Positions 16,923-25,540 of a stretch of 29,505 bases of DNA are shown piece by piece. The notes under the pieces are model-generated. The model was not told where the DNA came from, searched no databases, and saw only the letters and a list, made by a program, of their open reading frames with translations. Source of the DNA: SKVR01 sp964453995 (GTDB lineage: Bacteria > Bacteroidota > Bacteroidia > Bacteroidales > UBA7960); assembly GCA_964453995.1 (NCBI GenBank), contig CAYVQC010000054.1, forward strand, positions 1-29,505, read 5' to 3'. How positions within the stretch are numbered: position 1 is the first letter of the stretch; each line of letters begins with the position of its first letter. The position numbers and the translations under genes are program-made.

Positions 16923-17726
16923 ATGAAGAAAAAAGCGTTTCTCTGGGGTTTGGCCATTCTAATTACCTTGTCAGGAGTTTATTATACAAGGCTCACCGGA
17001 CCAACAAAGCCAGTAAGGGGTTCGGTAGCGCTGGATGATGATTTGATCAGTTACCGACTAATCCGTTCCTATGCCGGGCCAGAAGATGCCCCGGTAAAGA
17101 TACTGGTGGAAAATGATAATATTACAGGGTCTTATCTTTACAAGCGTACACCAAGCAATGATAGCTGGACCGAAGCTGACCTGGTAAGAGAAGACGATTA
17201 CCTGGTTGCCTATATACCACAGCAGCCGCCTGCAGGGAAAGTAATGTACCAGCTCACCCTGGAAAAAGATGATGAAAGGGTAAAACTCACAGAAGATCCC
17301 ATTGTAATCCGCTTCAGGGGAGAGGTGCCGGCCTGGGCAATGATTCCGCATATTTTGCTGATGTTCCTGGCATTGCTCTTCAGCACCAGGGCAGGCCTGG
17401 CAGGTATTTTCAGGGAAAGAACCTTTGCCCTTACTTTGTGGACCCTGGTCCTTATCGGGGTAGGTGGACTTGTTTTCGGCCCTATAGTTCAAAAATTTGC
17501 CTTTGGCGACTGGTGGACAGGCTGGCCCTTTGGCACCGATCTTACTGACAACAAGACTGCCGTGATGTTCATTCTATGGACCTTGGCCGCTGTTATGGTT
17601 TTCAGAAACAAATACCACCGCACCTGGGTCATAGTTGCTGCAGTGATGCTGCTGCTGATTTATCTGATTCCACACAGCCTGATGGGTTCAGAGATCGATT
17701 TTACCCAGGAAACAACAATACAATGA
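16923..17726 (+). CDS. Conserved membrane protein with exported beta domain and four C-terminal helices
   Basis: A 267-aa protein of no known function. There is an N-terminal anchor or signal (residues 6-20), then an exported, probably Ig-like beta domain (~32-132; VKILVENDNITGSYLYKR, VMYQLTLEKDDERVKL), then four membrane helices (~137-154, 169-188, 212-227 and 235-251). The loop between the second and third of these carries an aromatic motif, FGDWWTGWPFGTDLTDNK (194-211), that I recognise from similar uncharacterised Bacteroidota proteins. There is no enzyme motif. No TAnnTTTG box lies in the 94 bases upstream, so it may be read from the gene before it. A strong terminator follows at 17758. 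Confidence 0.7.
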   Translation: MKKKAFLWGLAILITLSGVYYTRLTGPTKPVRGSVALDDDLISYRLIRSYAGPEDAPVKILVENDNITGSYLYKRTPSNDSWTEADLVREDDYLVAYIPQQPPAGKVMYQLTLEKDDERVKLTEDPIVIRFRGEVPAWAMIPHILLMFLALLFSTRAGLAGIFRERTFALTLWTLVLIGVGGLVFGPIVQKFAFGDWWTGWPFGTDLTDNKTAVMFILWTLAAVMVFRNKYHRTWVIVAAVMLLLIYLIPHSLMGSEIDFTQETTIQ

Positions 17727-17757
17727 AACTATAAGACCGTAATAAAACCTGGCAAAT

Positions 17758-17799
17758 AAAAAAAGCCCTGCAAAACCAAAAGGTTTGCAGGGCTTTTTT
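17758..17799. terminator. Bidirectional intrinsic terminator between convergent genes
   Basis: GCCCTGCAAAACC (17765-17777) and GGTTTGCAGGGC (17782-17793) form a GC-rich stem with a single bulged A and a four-base loop. It is flanked by seven As on the left and six Ts on the right, so it works for the plus-strand membrane protein and for secA, which ends at 17819 on the minus strand. Confidence 0.92.
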
Positions 17800-17818
17800 C
17801 TTAAAGCTTATATGGGTT

Positions 17819-20800
17819 TTATCTTCCGTGGCAGTGCTTGTACTTTTTACCACTTCCGCAGGGGCAAAGCTCATTTCTACCTACTTTCTTTTCAACCCTA
17901 ACGGGTTCGGCTTTCCCACGGCTTCCGCCACCAGGCACATCACTTCTGCCGGCATTAAGCCGACTCATATCGGTGCGCCGTGGAGCCTCAGCACCACGAA
18001 CCTGGGATGGGTCATTTACCGGCAGACGGGCTTTCATCAGGAATGAGATAATATCTTTGTTTACCTTCTGAATCATTTGTTTGAAAAGCTCAAAAGACTC
18101 AAACTTGTAGATCAGCAACGGGTCTTTTTGTTCGTAGGCAGCCCCCTGTACCGATTGCTTGAGATCGTCCATTTCGCGCAAATGCTCCTTCCAGGCATTG
18201 TCGATAATGGCAAGGGTAATGCTCTTCTCGATGGAAAGAGAAACTTCTTTCCCTTCACTTTCAAAGGATTTCTTAAGGTTGGCCAGTACATTGAGCGTTT
18301 TGGCACCATCAGAAACGGGGATGGCAATATTTTCATACTGCTGCCCGGCATTTTCGTATACCTCTTTAATAACAGGGAAGGCAAGCTGGGCGATGCTTTC
18401 AATCTTATCCCGGTATCTTTTGGATGCTATTTCAAATATTTCTTCGGTGAGCTTCTGAGCCTTTGTATCAACAAAGGTTGTCTCATCCCATGGCACTTCA
18501 ATACTGATGTTTCGCAGCATCTCCATTTTCAGCCCTTCCAGGTCGCCATTTTCCTGGGCGTCGATGATCATTTGTTCGCACACATCGTAGAGCATGTTGG
18601 AGAGGTCTACGGCGAGTCTTTCACCAAAGAGAGCATTGCGGCGCTTTTTGTAGATCACCTCACGCTGGGCATTCATTACGTCATCATATTCCAGCAGTCG
18701 TTTCCTGACACCAAAGTTGTTTTCTTCCACTTTTTTCTGTGCTCTTTCAATGGAATTGGTGATCATGGAATGCTGGATTACTTCGCCTTCCTGCAGGCCC
18801 AGCCGGTCCATGATACGGCTTATTCTGTCAGAGCCGAAAATCCTCATCAGGTCATCTTCCAGTGATACGAAAAATTGCGATGAACCGGGGTCGCCCTGGC
18901 GCCCTGCCCTACCCCTTAGCTGGCGGTCAACCCTTCGTGATTCATGGCGTTCGGTACCTATAATGGCCAAACCGCCGGCTTCACGCACCCCGGGCCCCAG
19001 CTTGATATCGGTACCTCTACCTGCCATGTTTGTAGCAATGGTAACACTTCCTGCTTTACCGGCTTCTGCAACTACCTGGGCTTCGCGTTGGTGCTGCTTG
19101 GCATTGAGGATGTTATGTTTAATCTTGCGCAGGTTGAGCATCTTGCTCAATAGTTCTGATATTTCTACAGAGGTTGTACCCACAAGAACGGGACGCCCCT
19201 TGTTTACCAGGTTCACAATCTCATCGATCACCGCATTGTACTTTTCGCGTTTGGTTTTGTATACCAGGTCTTCGCGGTCTTCTCTTATTATCGGACGGTT
19301 GGTGGGTATTACCACTACATCCAGTTTGTAGATGTTCCACAACTCACCTGCCTCTGTTTCGGCGGTACCGGTCATACCGGCAAGTTTGCCGTACATCCTG
19401 AAATAATTTTGCAGGGTAATGGTGGCGTAGGTTTGGGTAACGGCTTCAATTTTTACATTTTCCTTGGCTTCAATGGCCTGGTGTAACCCGTCGGAATAGC
19501 GTCTTCCCTCCATGATACGGCCGGTTTGCTCATCCACGATTTTCACCTTATTGTCCATGATCACATATTCGGTATCCTTTTCAAAAAGGGTGTAGGCTTT
19601 CAGCAGCTGGTTGATGGTGTGCACCCTTTCGGATTTCGCCGAGAAGTCATCAAGAATACGGTTTTTCTTTTCCAGTTTTTCTTTTTCATTCAGGTTGCTT
19701 TTCTCCAGCTCGGCCATTTCGGCTCCAATATCCGGGAGAATGAAAAAGTTGGGATCATCGGAGCTACCTGTTATCAGGTCTATGCCTTTGTCGGTAAGTT
19801 CAATTACATTGTTCTTTTCCTCAATGACGAAATAAAGCTCGTCATCAATAATGTGCATATGCTTGTTTTGCTCCTGCATGTAGAAGTTTTCTGTTCGTTG
19901 CAGGATGGTTTTCATTCCCGGTTCGGAAAGAAATTTTATAAGGGCTTTGTTTTTGGGTAATCCCCGGTGGCAGCGCAACAGCAGTTCGCCACCTTTCTTT
20001 TCGTCGCCTTTTTCTCCGTCTTTGGATGAGAGCAGTTTTTTTGCCTCGGCCAGCATATTTGTAACAAGATTGCGCTGGGCAGAAACAAGTTTTTCCACAT
20101 TGGGTTTCATTTCATGAAACTCATGCTTTTCGCCTTGTGGGGTTGGGCCTGAGATGATAAGAGGAGTACGGGCATCATCAATGAGTACCGAGTCAACCTC
20201 ATCCACAATACCAAAGTTGTGTTTGCGCTGAACCAGCTCTTCGGGGTTTCTCGACATGTTGTCGCGCAGGTAGTCGAAACCGAATTCGTTGTTGGTACCG
20301 TAGGTTATATCGGCAAGATAGGCCTGACGGCGTTCTTCTGAGTGAGGTTGGTGCTTGTCAATACAATCAACACGGAGGCCGTGAAATTCAAAAAGCATTC
20401 CCATCCATTCTGAGTCACGCTTGGCGAGGTAATCATTTACCGTAACCACATGAACGCCCATGCCCGGAAGGGCATTGAGATAAACCGGCAGGGTTGCCAC
20501 AAGGGTTTTACCTTCACCGGTGGCCATTTCGGCAATTTTACCCTTGTGCAGGTGGATTCCCCCGATGAGCTGAACATCGTAATGTACCATATCCCAGGTA
20601 ATTTCATTACCTCCTGCCATCCATTTGTTTTTAAAATATGCTTTATCTCCATTTATTTCAATGCTGGGGCGAGAGGCGGCCAGGTTGCGGTCAAAATCAT
20701 TCGCAGTTACTTCTACCGTTTCATTTTCCTTGAATCTTTTTGCGGTTTCTTTTATAACAGCGAAGGCTTCGGGTAGTATTTCTATAAGAATCTTTTCGGT

Positions 20801-21094
20801 TTTTTCGTATTTAACTTTTTCCAACTCATCTACCTGGACGAAAAGTTTCTCCTTTTCATCCATATCCATATCGTACGATTCGGCTTTTTTGCGAAGTTGG
20901 GCAATGGCTTCGGATTCTTCTTTTATATGCTCGGAAATGCGCTTTCTGAATTCAGCAGTCTTTTCTCTTAATTGATCATTGGTGAGTTGGGAAATGCTTT
21001 TGTAAGCCTCATGGATACTGTTTACCAGGGGCATGACCTCTTTCAGGTCGCGTGATGCTTTATCTCCAAAAAATTTCTTAAATATATTCAACAT
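17819..21094 (-). CDS. secA: Preprotein translocase ATPase SecA
   Basis: The motor ATPase that pushes unfolded preproteins through SecYEG at the cytoplasmic membrane. At 1091 aa it is longer than the ~900-aa E. coli protein; the extra length includes the segment at ~340-450 typical of Bacteroidota. The Walker A motif is ATGEGKT (191-197, Lys196). The DEAD-type motif is DEVD (298-301) in VDEVDSVLIDDARTP. The helicase-like second ATPase domain has TNMAGRGTDIKLGPGV and ESRRVDRQLRGRAGRQGDPG. The C-terminus holds the complete zinc-binding SEC-C motif (Cys1077, Cys1079, Cys1088, His1089). The start MLNIFKKFFG is the usual N-terminus for the family. A TACCTTTG box lies upstream. It supports export of the three T9SS cargoes, the lipoproteins and the TonB receptor encoded nearby. 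Confidence 0.98.
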   Translation of the reverse strand: MLNIFKKFFGDKASRDLKEVMPLVNSIHEAYKSISQLTNDQLREKTAEFRKRISEHIKEESEAIAQLRKKAESYDMDMDEKEKLFVQVDELEKVKYEKTEKILIEILPEAFAVIKETAKRFKENETVEVTANDFDRNLAASRPSIEINGDKAYFKNKWMAGGNEITWDMVHYDVQLIGGIHLHKGKIAEMATGEGKTLVATLPVYLNALPGMGVHVVTVNDYLAKRDSEWMGMLFEFHGLRVDCIDKHQPHSEERRQAYLADITYGTNNEFGFDYLRDNMSRNPEELVQRKHNFGIVDEVDSVLIDDARTPLIISGPTPQGEKHEFHEMKPNVEKLVSAQRNLVTNMLAEAKKLLSSKDGEKGDEKKGGELLLRCHRGLPKNKALIKFLSEPGMKTILQRTENFYMQEQNKHMHIIDDELYFVIEEKNNVIELTDKGIDLITGSSDDPNFFILPDIGAEMAELEKSNLNEKEKLEKKNRILDDFSAKSERVHTINQLLKAYTLFEKDTEYVIMDNKVKIVDEQTGRIMEGRRYSDGLHQAIEAKENVKIEAVTQTYATITLQNYFRMYGKLAGMTGTAETEAGELWNIYKLDVVVIPTNRPIIREDREDLVYKTKREKYNAVIDEIVNLVNKGRPVLVGTTSVEISELLSKMLNLRKIKHNILNAKQHQREAQVVAEAGKAGSVTIATNMAGRGTDIKLGPGVREAGGLAIIGTERHESRRVDRQLRGRAGRQGDPGSSQFFVSLEDDLMRIFGSDRISRIMDRLGLQEGEVIQHSMITNSIERAQKKVEENNFGVRKRLLEYDDVMNAQREVIYKKRRNALFGERLAVDLSNMLYDVCEQMIIDAQENGDLEGLKMEMLRNISIEVPWDETTFVDTKAQKLTEEIFEIASKRYRDKIESIAQLAFPVIKEVYENAGQQYENIAIPVSDGAKTLNVLANLKKSFESEGKEVSLSIEKSITLAIIDNAWKEHLREMDDLKQSVQGAAYEQKDPLLIYKFESFELFKQMIQKVNKDIISFLMKARLPVNDPSQVRGAEAPRRTDMSRLNAGRSDVPGGGSRGKAEPVRVEKKVGRNELCPCGSGKKYKHCHGR

Positions 21095-21153
21095 AAATCG
21101 GGGTGATTAAAAATAAGTTTATATGGAAAGATATTTCATGTTTTGTCAATGGA

Positions 21154-21161
21154 CAAAGGTA
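21154..21161 (-). promoter_or_regulatory. Putative -7 box for secA
   Basis: On the minus strand TACCTTTG matches TAnnTTTG about 60 bases before the secA ATG. A -33 TTG at the normal distance is not seen. Confidence 0.4.
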
Positions 21162-21210
21162 GTGCAAATCTGTAAAAAAAATAAATAGACAAGAGGTTTA
21201 ATTTGGGAAA

Positions 21211-21236
21211 GAAAAAAGCCGGCTTAAAGGCCGGCC
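21211..21236 (-). terminator. Intrinsic terminator of the DUF2795 gene
   Basis: Read on the minus strand, a GCCGGC/GCCGGC six-bp stem with a short loop is followed by TTTTTTC. It sits directly after the small DUF2795 gene and separates it from the secA promoter. Confidence 0.8.
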
Positions 21237-21246
21237 TTGTTATTTT

Positions 21247-21468
21247 TTAATATTCATCCTCATGAAAGAAGAAGTCGTCCTTTGTGGGGTAATCGGGCCA
21301 TATGTCTTCAATACTATCATACACATCGCCCTCATCTTCTATCTCCTGAAGATTTTCTATAACCTCCATGGGAGCACCAGATCTAAGCGCATAATCAATA
21401 AGCTCTTCCTTGGTTGCCGGCCAGGGAGCATCCTCAAGTTTTGAAGCCAATTCTAAGGTCCAATACAT
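21247..21468 (-). CDS. DUF2795 family small acidic protein
   Basis: A 73-aa acidic protein of the DUF2795 family, widespread and strongly conserved in Bacteroidota, function unknown. I chose the ATG at 21468 (MYWTLELASKLEDAPWPATK), the usual family start. The frame stays open nine codons further to a TTG, but that segment overlaps the promoter box at 21493-21500. Visible features are the ELIDYALRSGAP helix and the very acidic tail EEIEDEGD-like stretch followed by SIEDIWPDYPTKDDFFFHEDEY, split at its centre by WPDYP. There is no signal or membrane segment, so it is cytoplasmic. It is monocistronic, with its own promoter and terminator, just upstream of secA on the same strand. Confidence 0.88.
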   Translation of the reverse strand: MYWTLELASKLEDAPWPATKEELIDYALRSGAPMEVIENLQEIEDEGDVYDSIEDIWPDYPTKDDFFFHEDEY

Positions 21469-21492
21469 ATTAAATAGGGTTTTATTTTTTTG

Positions 21493-21522
21493 CAAAAGTA
21501 ATTTTTTTTATATAATTAGCAA
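21493..21522 (-). promoter_or_regulatory. Sigma promoter of the DUF2795 gene
   Basis: On the minus strand TTG (21522-21520), 19 bases, then TACTTTTG (21500-21493) fit the Bacteroidota TTG-N19-21-TAnnTTTG consensus fully. The predicted start is about 20 bases before the ATG at 21468. It is one of the two best promoter matches in the window. Confidence 0.65.
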
Positions 21523-21856
21523 GAAAAAAAATAAATCGTTTTGCCTATTATAAACATAATTTAATGCAAAAGATTACGGGTTTTGTTCTAATTTTTTTTA
21601 CAGCCTAAATATGAGTTGCTTATTTTGGCTGTTCTGTTACTCAAAAAGTCGGATCACACAAAAACTCACAACACCTGCAAATCAGAATTTGTGGAGTTTT
21701 CTTTCAACGCCAATTGACTGTATTTGTTATGTCAAGGCAATTTTTTTATTCAAACAAAACTTTTCCCTTGATGTTTAAACCATGCTTTGCCGTTGAGCTG
21801 CTATTGATTACGGCATCTAAAAAAATTCTTTAATGAATCCTTTAAAACTATACACT
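21496..21856. other. 361-bp AT-rich intergenic region with one hairpin
   Basis: It lies between the divergent DUF2795 and DUF2892 genes. The left edge holds the DUF2795 promoter. A 12-bp inverted repeat with one T/T mismatch lies at 21600-21632 (ACAGCC..., ...GGCTGT) with a nine-base loop. No T-run follows it on either strand, so it is not a standard terminator. I found no TAnnTTTG box for the DUF2892 gene, no tRNA and no open frame that looks coding. Confidence 0.5.
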
Positions 21857-22069
21857 ATGAAAAAAAATATGGGTATTGCTGATAAAGTGATAAGGATCAT
21901 GATAGCTGCTGCTATTGCTGCTCTTTATTTTAGCGGCATAATTACCGGAACGCTGGGAATAATTCTACTAGTGGTAGCTGGTGTTTTTGTGCTTACAAGC
22001 CTGGTTAGCTTTTGCCCGCTATACGTACCCTTGGGGTTAAGTACATGTGCGGTAAAAAAGCAGAAATAA
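21857..22069 (+). CDS. DUF2892 (YgaP-like) small inner-membrane protein
   Basis: A 70-aa protein of the DUF2892 family, which in other proteins forms the membrane part of YgaP-type rhodaneses; here it stands alone. The N-terminal MKKNMGIADKVIRI is the usual family start. Two hydrophobic helices follow (about residues 12-27 and 31-50), then VSFCPLYVPLGLSTC with two cysteines, the conserved end of the family. The frame is open eight codons further upstream to an ATG at 21833, but the family start favours 21857. Its function is unknown; the cysteine pair is often linked to sulfur or redox chemistry, which is only an inference here. A strong terminator follows. Confidence 0.85.
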   Translation: MKKNMGIADKVIRIMIAAAIAALYFSGIITGTLGIILLVVAGVFVLTSLVSFCPLYVPLGLSTCAVKKQK

Positions 22070-22101
22070 TACAGACACGCATTACTTTCGGCAGGTGAAA
22101 G

Positions 22102-22142
22102 GCAGGCAATTGGCATTCAGTGTCCATTGCCTGCTTTTTTTT
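22102..22142 (+). terminator. Intrinsic terminator of the DUF2892 gene
   Basis: GCAGGCAATTGG (22102-22113) and CCATTGCCTGC (22124-22134) form an 11-bp stem with one bulged T, followed by eight Ts. The T-run runs straight into the TACCTTTG promoter box of the next gene. Confidence 0.9.
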
Positions 22143-22149
22143 ACCTTTG
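22142..22149 (+). promoter_or_regulatory. Putative -7 box for the CotH gene, abutting a terminator
   Basis: TACCTTTG matches TAnnTTTG, 46 bases before the ATG at 22196. Its first T is the last base of the upstream terminator's T-run, and the -33 region would lie inside the terminator hairpin, where no TTG sits at normal spacing. Confidence 0.45.
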
Positions 22150-22195
22150 CGCTACAATACGGTTTAAAACCATTTTTCCCTCAATTTATCTCCCA

Positions 22196-25100
22196 ATGAC
22201 AAACCGGTTCTTTATTATTTCTCTGTTTCTTGCTGTTTTGTTTTCAGCTAATTCTGTTTTGGCACAGCAGATCGTGTTGAATGAAATGATGGCTTCCAAC
22301 GCTCTAACAATCAGTGATGAGGACGGGGATCATAAAGACTGGATAGAGATTTTCAACCCTACCAACCAGGCGGTTGATCTTCTTAATTTCGGGCTTTCCG
22401 ACAATCCAGAAGAGCCTTTTCGCTGGACATTTCCCCAGGTAACATTGCAACCCGGGCAGTACCTGATCATTTGGGCTTCAGGAAAAGACAGGAAAATTCC
22501 GGGAGCCCCTCTCCATACCAATTTTAGCATCAGGGCTTCCGGCGAAGATATTGTACTTACCCATTCCTCGGGAGCACAACTCGATAATATTCCTCCCACA
22601 CAGCTGCCTTCAGATGTCAGCATCGGGCGCAATGCAGCCAGCGAAGCCGGATGGTACTTTTTTAACGAGCCTACACCGGGGGAAGGCAATACATCACAGG
22701 TATGGCAAGGTATAACCCCTACTCCGGTTTTTTCCCACCAGGGTGGTTTTTATACCAATGCCTTTGAACTTACAATAGGCACTGCCGACGAAAACACACA
22801 AGTCTATTATACCCTTGATGGGGCCCTACCTACTTTCTCATCAGATATATATACCGAAAATATAACTATAGCCTGCCGCGAAGGAGACCCCAATACCATT
22901 TCCATGATCCCTACCAATAATAATGATGATCCGGGTCCTCCCTATTTTGAAGGATGGCAACCACCAGCCGGAGAAATTTTTAAAGTAAATGTGGTAAGAG
23001 CCATGGCAGTGAAAGAGAACTTCCTTCCCAGCAAAGTAGAAACTCACTCTTACCTGGTAGACGAATTAGGGGTAAACCGCTATTCACTTCCGGTGTTTTT
23101 TATCAATACCAACGAAGAACACTTTTTCGATCATTATTCCGGTATTTATATCCCGGGCGAATACAACAACATGTTTCAGCGAGGCAGGGAATGGGAACGC
23201 CCCATAAACATTGCCTTTTTTGAAAAGGATGGCACATTGGGTTTCAGCGATGATATGGGTGTACGTATCCATGGCGGAACCACCCGCAGCCGACCACGTA
23301 AAAGCCTGCGGATCTATTCCCGCGATGAGTATGGCCAAAGCTGGCTCAATTATCAGCTTTTTCCTGAAAAGGGCATTCAGCAGTATAAACGTTTCCTGTT
23401 GCGCAACTCAGGCAATGACTGGGATCAAAGTGTGTTCAGAGATGGGTTTATGCAATATCTCGCCCGCGATCTCAATTTGGAAACACAATACTACCGGCCC
23501 GCAATAGTATTTTTAAACGGCGAATACTGGGGAATCCATAATATCCGCGACAGGTATGACAAGCATTATATTTACAGCCATTATGGCCTAGAAGAACATG
23601 AGATGACTGTGCTGCAAAGAAATGCTGAGCTTGCCTATGGCAATCCCGATGGGGTGCATCATTACAACCAGATGGTATCTTTTATCGGCAGTAACAACAT
23701 GGCCGACAATAACAATTATGCCCATGTTCAGTCCATGATGGATACCAGGAGTTATATTGATGAGAGGATTACCGGAATATATGTTATGAACACCGACTGG
23801 CCAGGTAACAATATTAATTTTTTCAGACGATTAACAGATGGTTATGATCCAATGGCAGCTCCGGGGCTTGATGGACGGTGGCGATGGCATATCCTGGATA
23901 CTGATTTTGGCTTCTGGCTCAATTTCTTTTATGTTCCCGGGGTAGACGAAGGAGCTGCCCACAATACCCTTGCCTTTGCAACGGAAACTAACGGCCCCTC
24001 CTGGCCCAATCCGCCCTGGTCAACCTTTTTATTGAGAAGCCTGCTGGAAAACAACAATTTTAAAAACGATTTTATCAACCGGTTTGCTGACCTGCTCAAT
24101 ACAACGTTGAGGGCTGAAAATGTTGTGGCAGTTATCGACTCCATCGAAGCAAAACTCCAGCCCGAGATGCAGGAGCATATAGACCGCTGGCGTCGCCCTA
24201 CCACGCTTAATGAATGGCACGAAAACATACAACGTATGCGTACTTTTGCCCAACAGCGCACTGATTACCAGCGTCAGCATATCAGGCAGCACTTCAACCT
24301 TGCCGGCGAGGCGAGGGTGGAGCTCTCGGCCAATGAACCAGGTATGGGTGATTTAAGAATCAACACCATATGGCCGGATATTTCATCTCCCTGGGCAGGT
24401 ATTTATTTTAAAGGTATTCCCATTGAGGTACAGGCTGTTCCCCGGCCCGGTTATCGCTTTTCACACTGGAGCGGTGCTACACAACAATCTCATGCAACCA
24501 TAAAAATTGTGCCTGAAGGCGATATTTCACTTACCGCTCATTTCGAAATTAATCCGGGTTTTGAAGGCGATGAACTAAACCCCCCGGCATGGCCCCTGGT
24601 CAATGGAAGTTATTTCTTTGAATCCTGGAATGCCCAAAACCCAGAAGAAAGCTTTCCTCCCAATATGCTTTTTTTACAATCCTCCAAAGATGATCCAAAA
24701 TTGTTTGATGCTATGACACACAGGTATCATATTCCTAGTGATGAATACCATGAAGATGATCTGGATCAGGTTGGATTCCCGTATAACCTCACGCGTCGCA
24801 CCCGTCTCAACGGACTTGGAGCACAAGGCATATCTTTTATCAACACCGGGCGCGAACGCGATTTGGGCGCTGCAGTGCTGGCCATAGACACAAGAGAAAT
24901 GGAAGACATTACGGTAGCCTGGACAGGGGGTACCGTTGTGCCTAATGCCAGAGTATATGCCATCAGGCTGCAGTACAAAATTGGTCCTGACGGTTTTTTT
25001 ACAGATGTTGTGGATGAAGAGGGAAATGTTGTTGAATACATGCGCTCCGAAAATGCAGGGCACGAACAACATTTTGGGCCTTTGCTTTTACCTGACGCGG

Positions 25101-25516
25101 TAAACAACCAGGAATATGTTCAGTTGCGCTGGAAATATTACTTTACCGGAGAGCAGATTGACACTGACCACGGCCGAAGAGATATGCTCAGGCTCGACAA
25201 CATAAGGGTTAGCACCCTTACAACAAATATTCTACCCGATCAGGACACAAAACAATCCTTACCCGTATTATTCCAAAACCATCCCAATCCTGCTACAGAA
25301 ACCACTTCCGTTTCTTTTGCCCTGCCGGCCCCTGCCGATGCAAACCTTATACTATATGATGCAACAGGGCGCATGCATAGTTTTATTGCCAAAGGGCACT
25401 ATCCAACGGGCACACACACCATAACCTTTTCAACGGCTGATCTTACTCCGGGATTATATGTTTACAGGCTAGTGTTGGATGGATTCTCCACCTCAAAGAA
25501 AATGTTTGTGAGGTAA
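22196..25516 (+). CDS. Secreted CotH-kinase family protein with lamin-tail domain and T9SS sorting domain
   Basis: A 1106-aa exported protein. I chose the ATG at 22196 because it starts a clean signal peptide (MTNRFFIISLFLAVLFSANS, cleavage likely after LAQ); the frame is open from 22127 but that part overlaps the terminator and promoter. Order: lamin-tail domain (~26-140; LNEMMASNAL, DWIEIFNPTNQAVDL), chitobiase-C-like beta domain (~182-225; VYYTLDGALPTFSS), CotH kinase domain (~325-620; VRIHGGTTRSRPRKSLRI, LRNSGNDWDQSVFRDGF, YWGIHNIRDRYDKHYI, and WHILDTDFGF with Asp568 and Asp570 as likely metal ligands), an InlB-like repeat (~745-783), a beta-rich region, and the T9SS sorting domain (~1015-1106; NHPNPATETTSVSF, LYDATGRM, LTPGLYVYRL). 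CotH in Bacillus is a spore-coat protein kinase; here it would act on or outside the outer membrane with an unknown target. Confidence 0.9.
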   Translation: MTNRFFIISLFLAVLFSANSVLAQQIVLNEMMASNALTISDEDGDHKDWIEIFNPTNQAVDLLNFGLSDNPEEPFRWTFPQVTLQPGQYLIIWASGKDRKIPGAPLHTNFSIRASGEDIVLTHSSGAQLDNIPPTQLPSDVSIGRNAASEAGWYFFNEPTPGEGNTSQVWQGITPTPVFSHQGGFYTNAFELTIGTADENTQVYYTLDGALPTFSSDIYTENITIACREGDPNTISMIPTNNNDDPGPPYFEGWQPPAGEIFKVNVVRAMAVKENFLPSKVETHSYLVDELGVNRYSLPVFFINTNEEHFFDHYSGIYIPGEYNNMFQRGREWERPINIAFFEKDGTLGFSDDMGVRIHGGTTRSRPRKSLRIYSRDEYGQSWLNYQLFPEKGIQQYKRFLLRNSGNDWDQSVFRDGFMQYLARDLNLETQYYRPAIVFLNGEYWGIHNIRDRYDKHYIYSHYGLEEHEMTVLQRNAELAYGNPDGVHHYNQMVSFIGSNNMADNNNYAHVQSMMDTRSYIDERITGIYVMNTDWPGNNINFFRRLTDGYDPMAAPGLDGRWRWHILDTDFGFWLNFFYVPGVDEGAAHNTLAFATETNGPSWPNPPWSTFLLRSLLENNNFKNDFINRFADLLNTTLRAENVVAVIDSIEAKLQPEMQEHIDRWRRPTTLNEWHENIQRMRTFAQQRTDYQRQHIRQHFNLAGEARVELSANEPGMGDLRINTIWPDISSPWAGIYFKGIPIEVQAVPRPGYRFSHWSGATQQSHATIKIVPEGDISLTAHFEINPGFEGDELNPPAWPLVNGSYFFESWNAQNPEESFPPNMLFLQSSKDDPKLFDAMTHRYHIPSDEYHEDDLDQVGFPYNLTRRTRLNGLGAQGISFINTGRERDLGAAVLAIDTREMEDITVAWTGGTVVPNARVYAIRLQYKIGPDGFFTDVVDEEGNVVEYMRSENAGHEQHFGPLLLPDAVNNQEYVQLRWKYYFTGEQIDTDHGRRDMLRLDNIRVSTLTTNILPDQDTKQSLPVLFQNHPNPATETTSVSFALPAPADANLILYDATGRMHSFIAKGHYPTGTHTITFSTADLTPGLYVYRLVLDGFSTSKKMFVR

Positions 25517-25540
25517 GGAAATGTATAGTTAAAATGTGAA

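Noticed and set aside
18077..18865. 262-codon plus-strand open frame inside secA
   Set aside because: Antisense shadow of a highly conserved gene, rich in Phe and Leu as expected from reading Glu/Lys codons in reverse.
21600..21632. Hairpin at 21600-21632 as an intrinsic terminator
   Set aside because: No T-run follows on either strand and no gene ends next to it.
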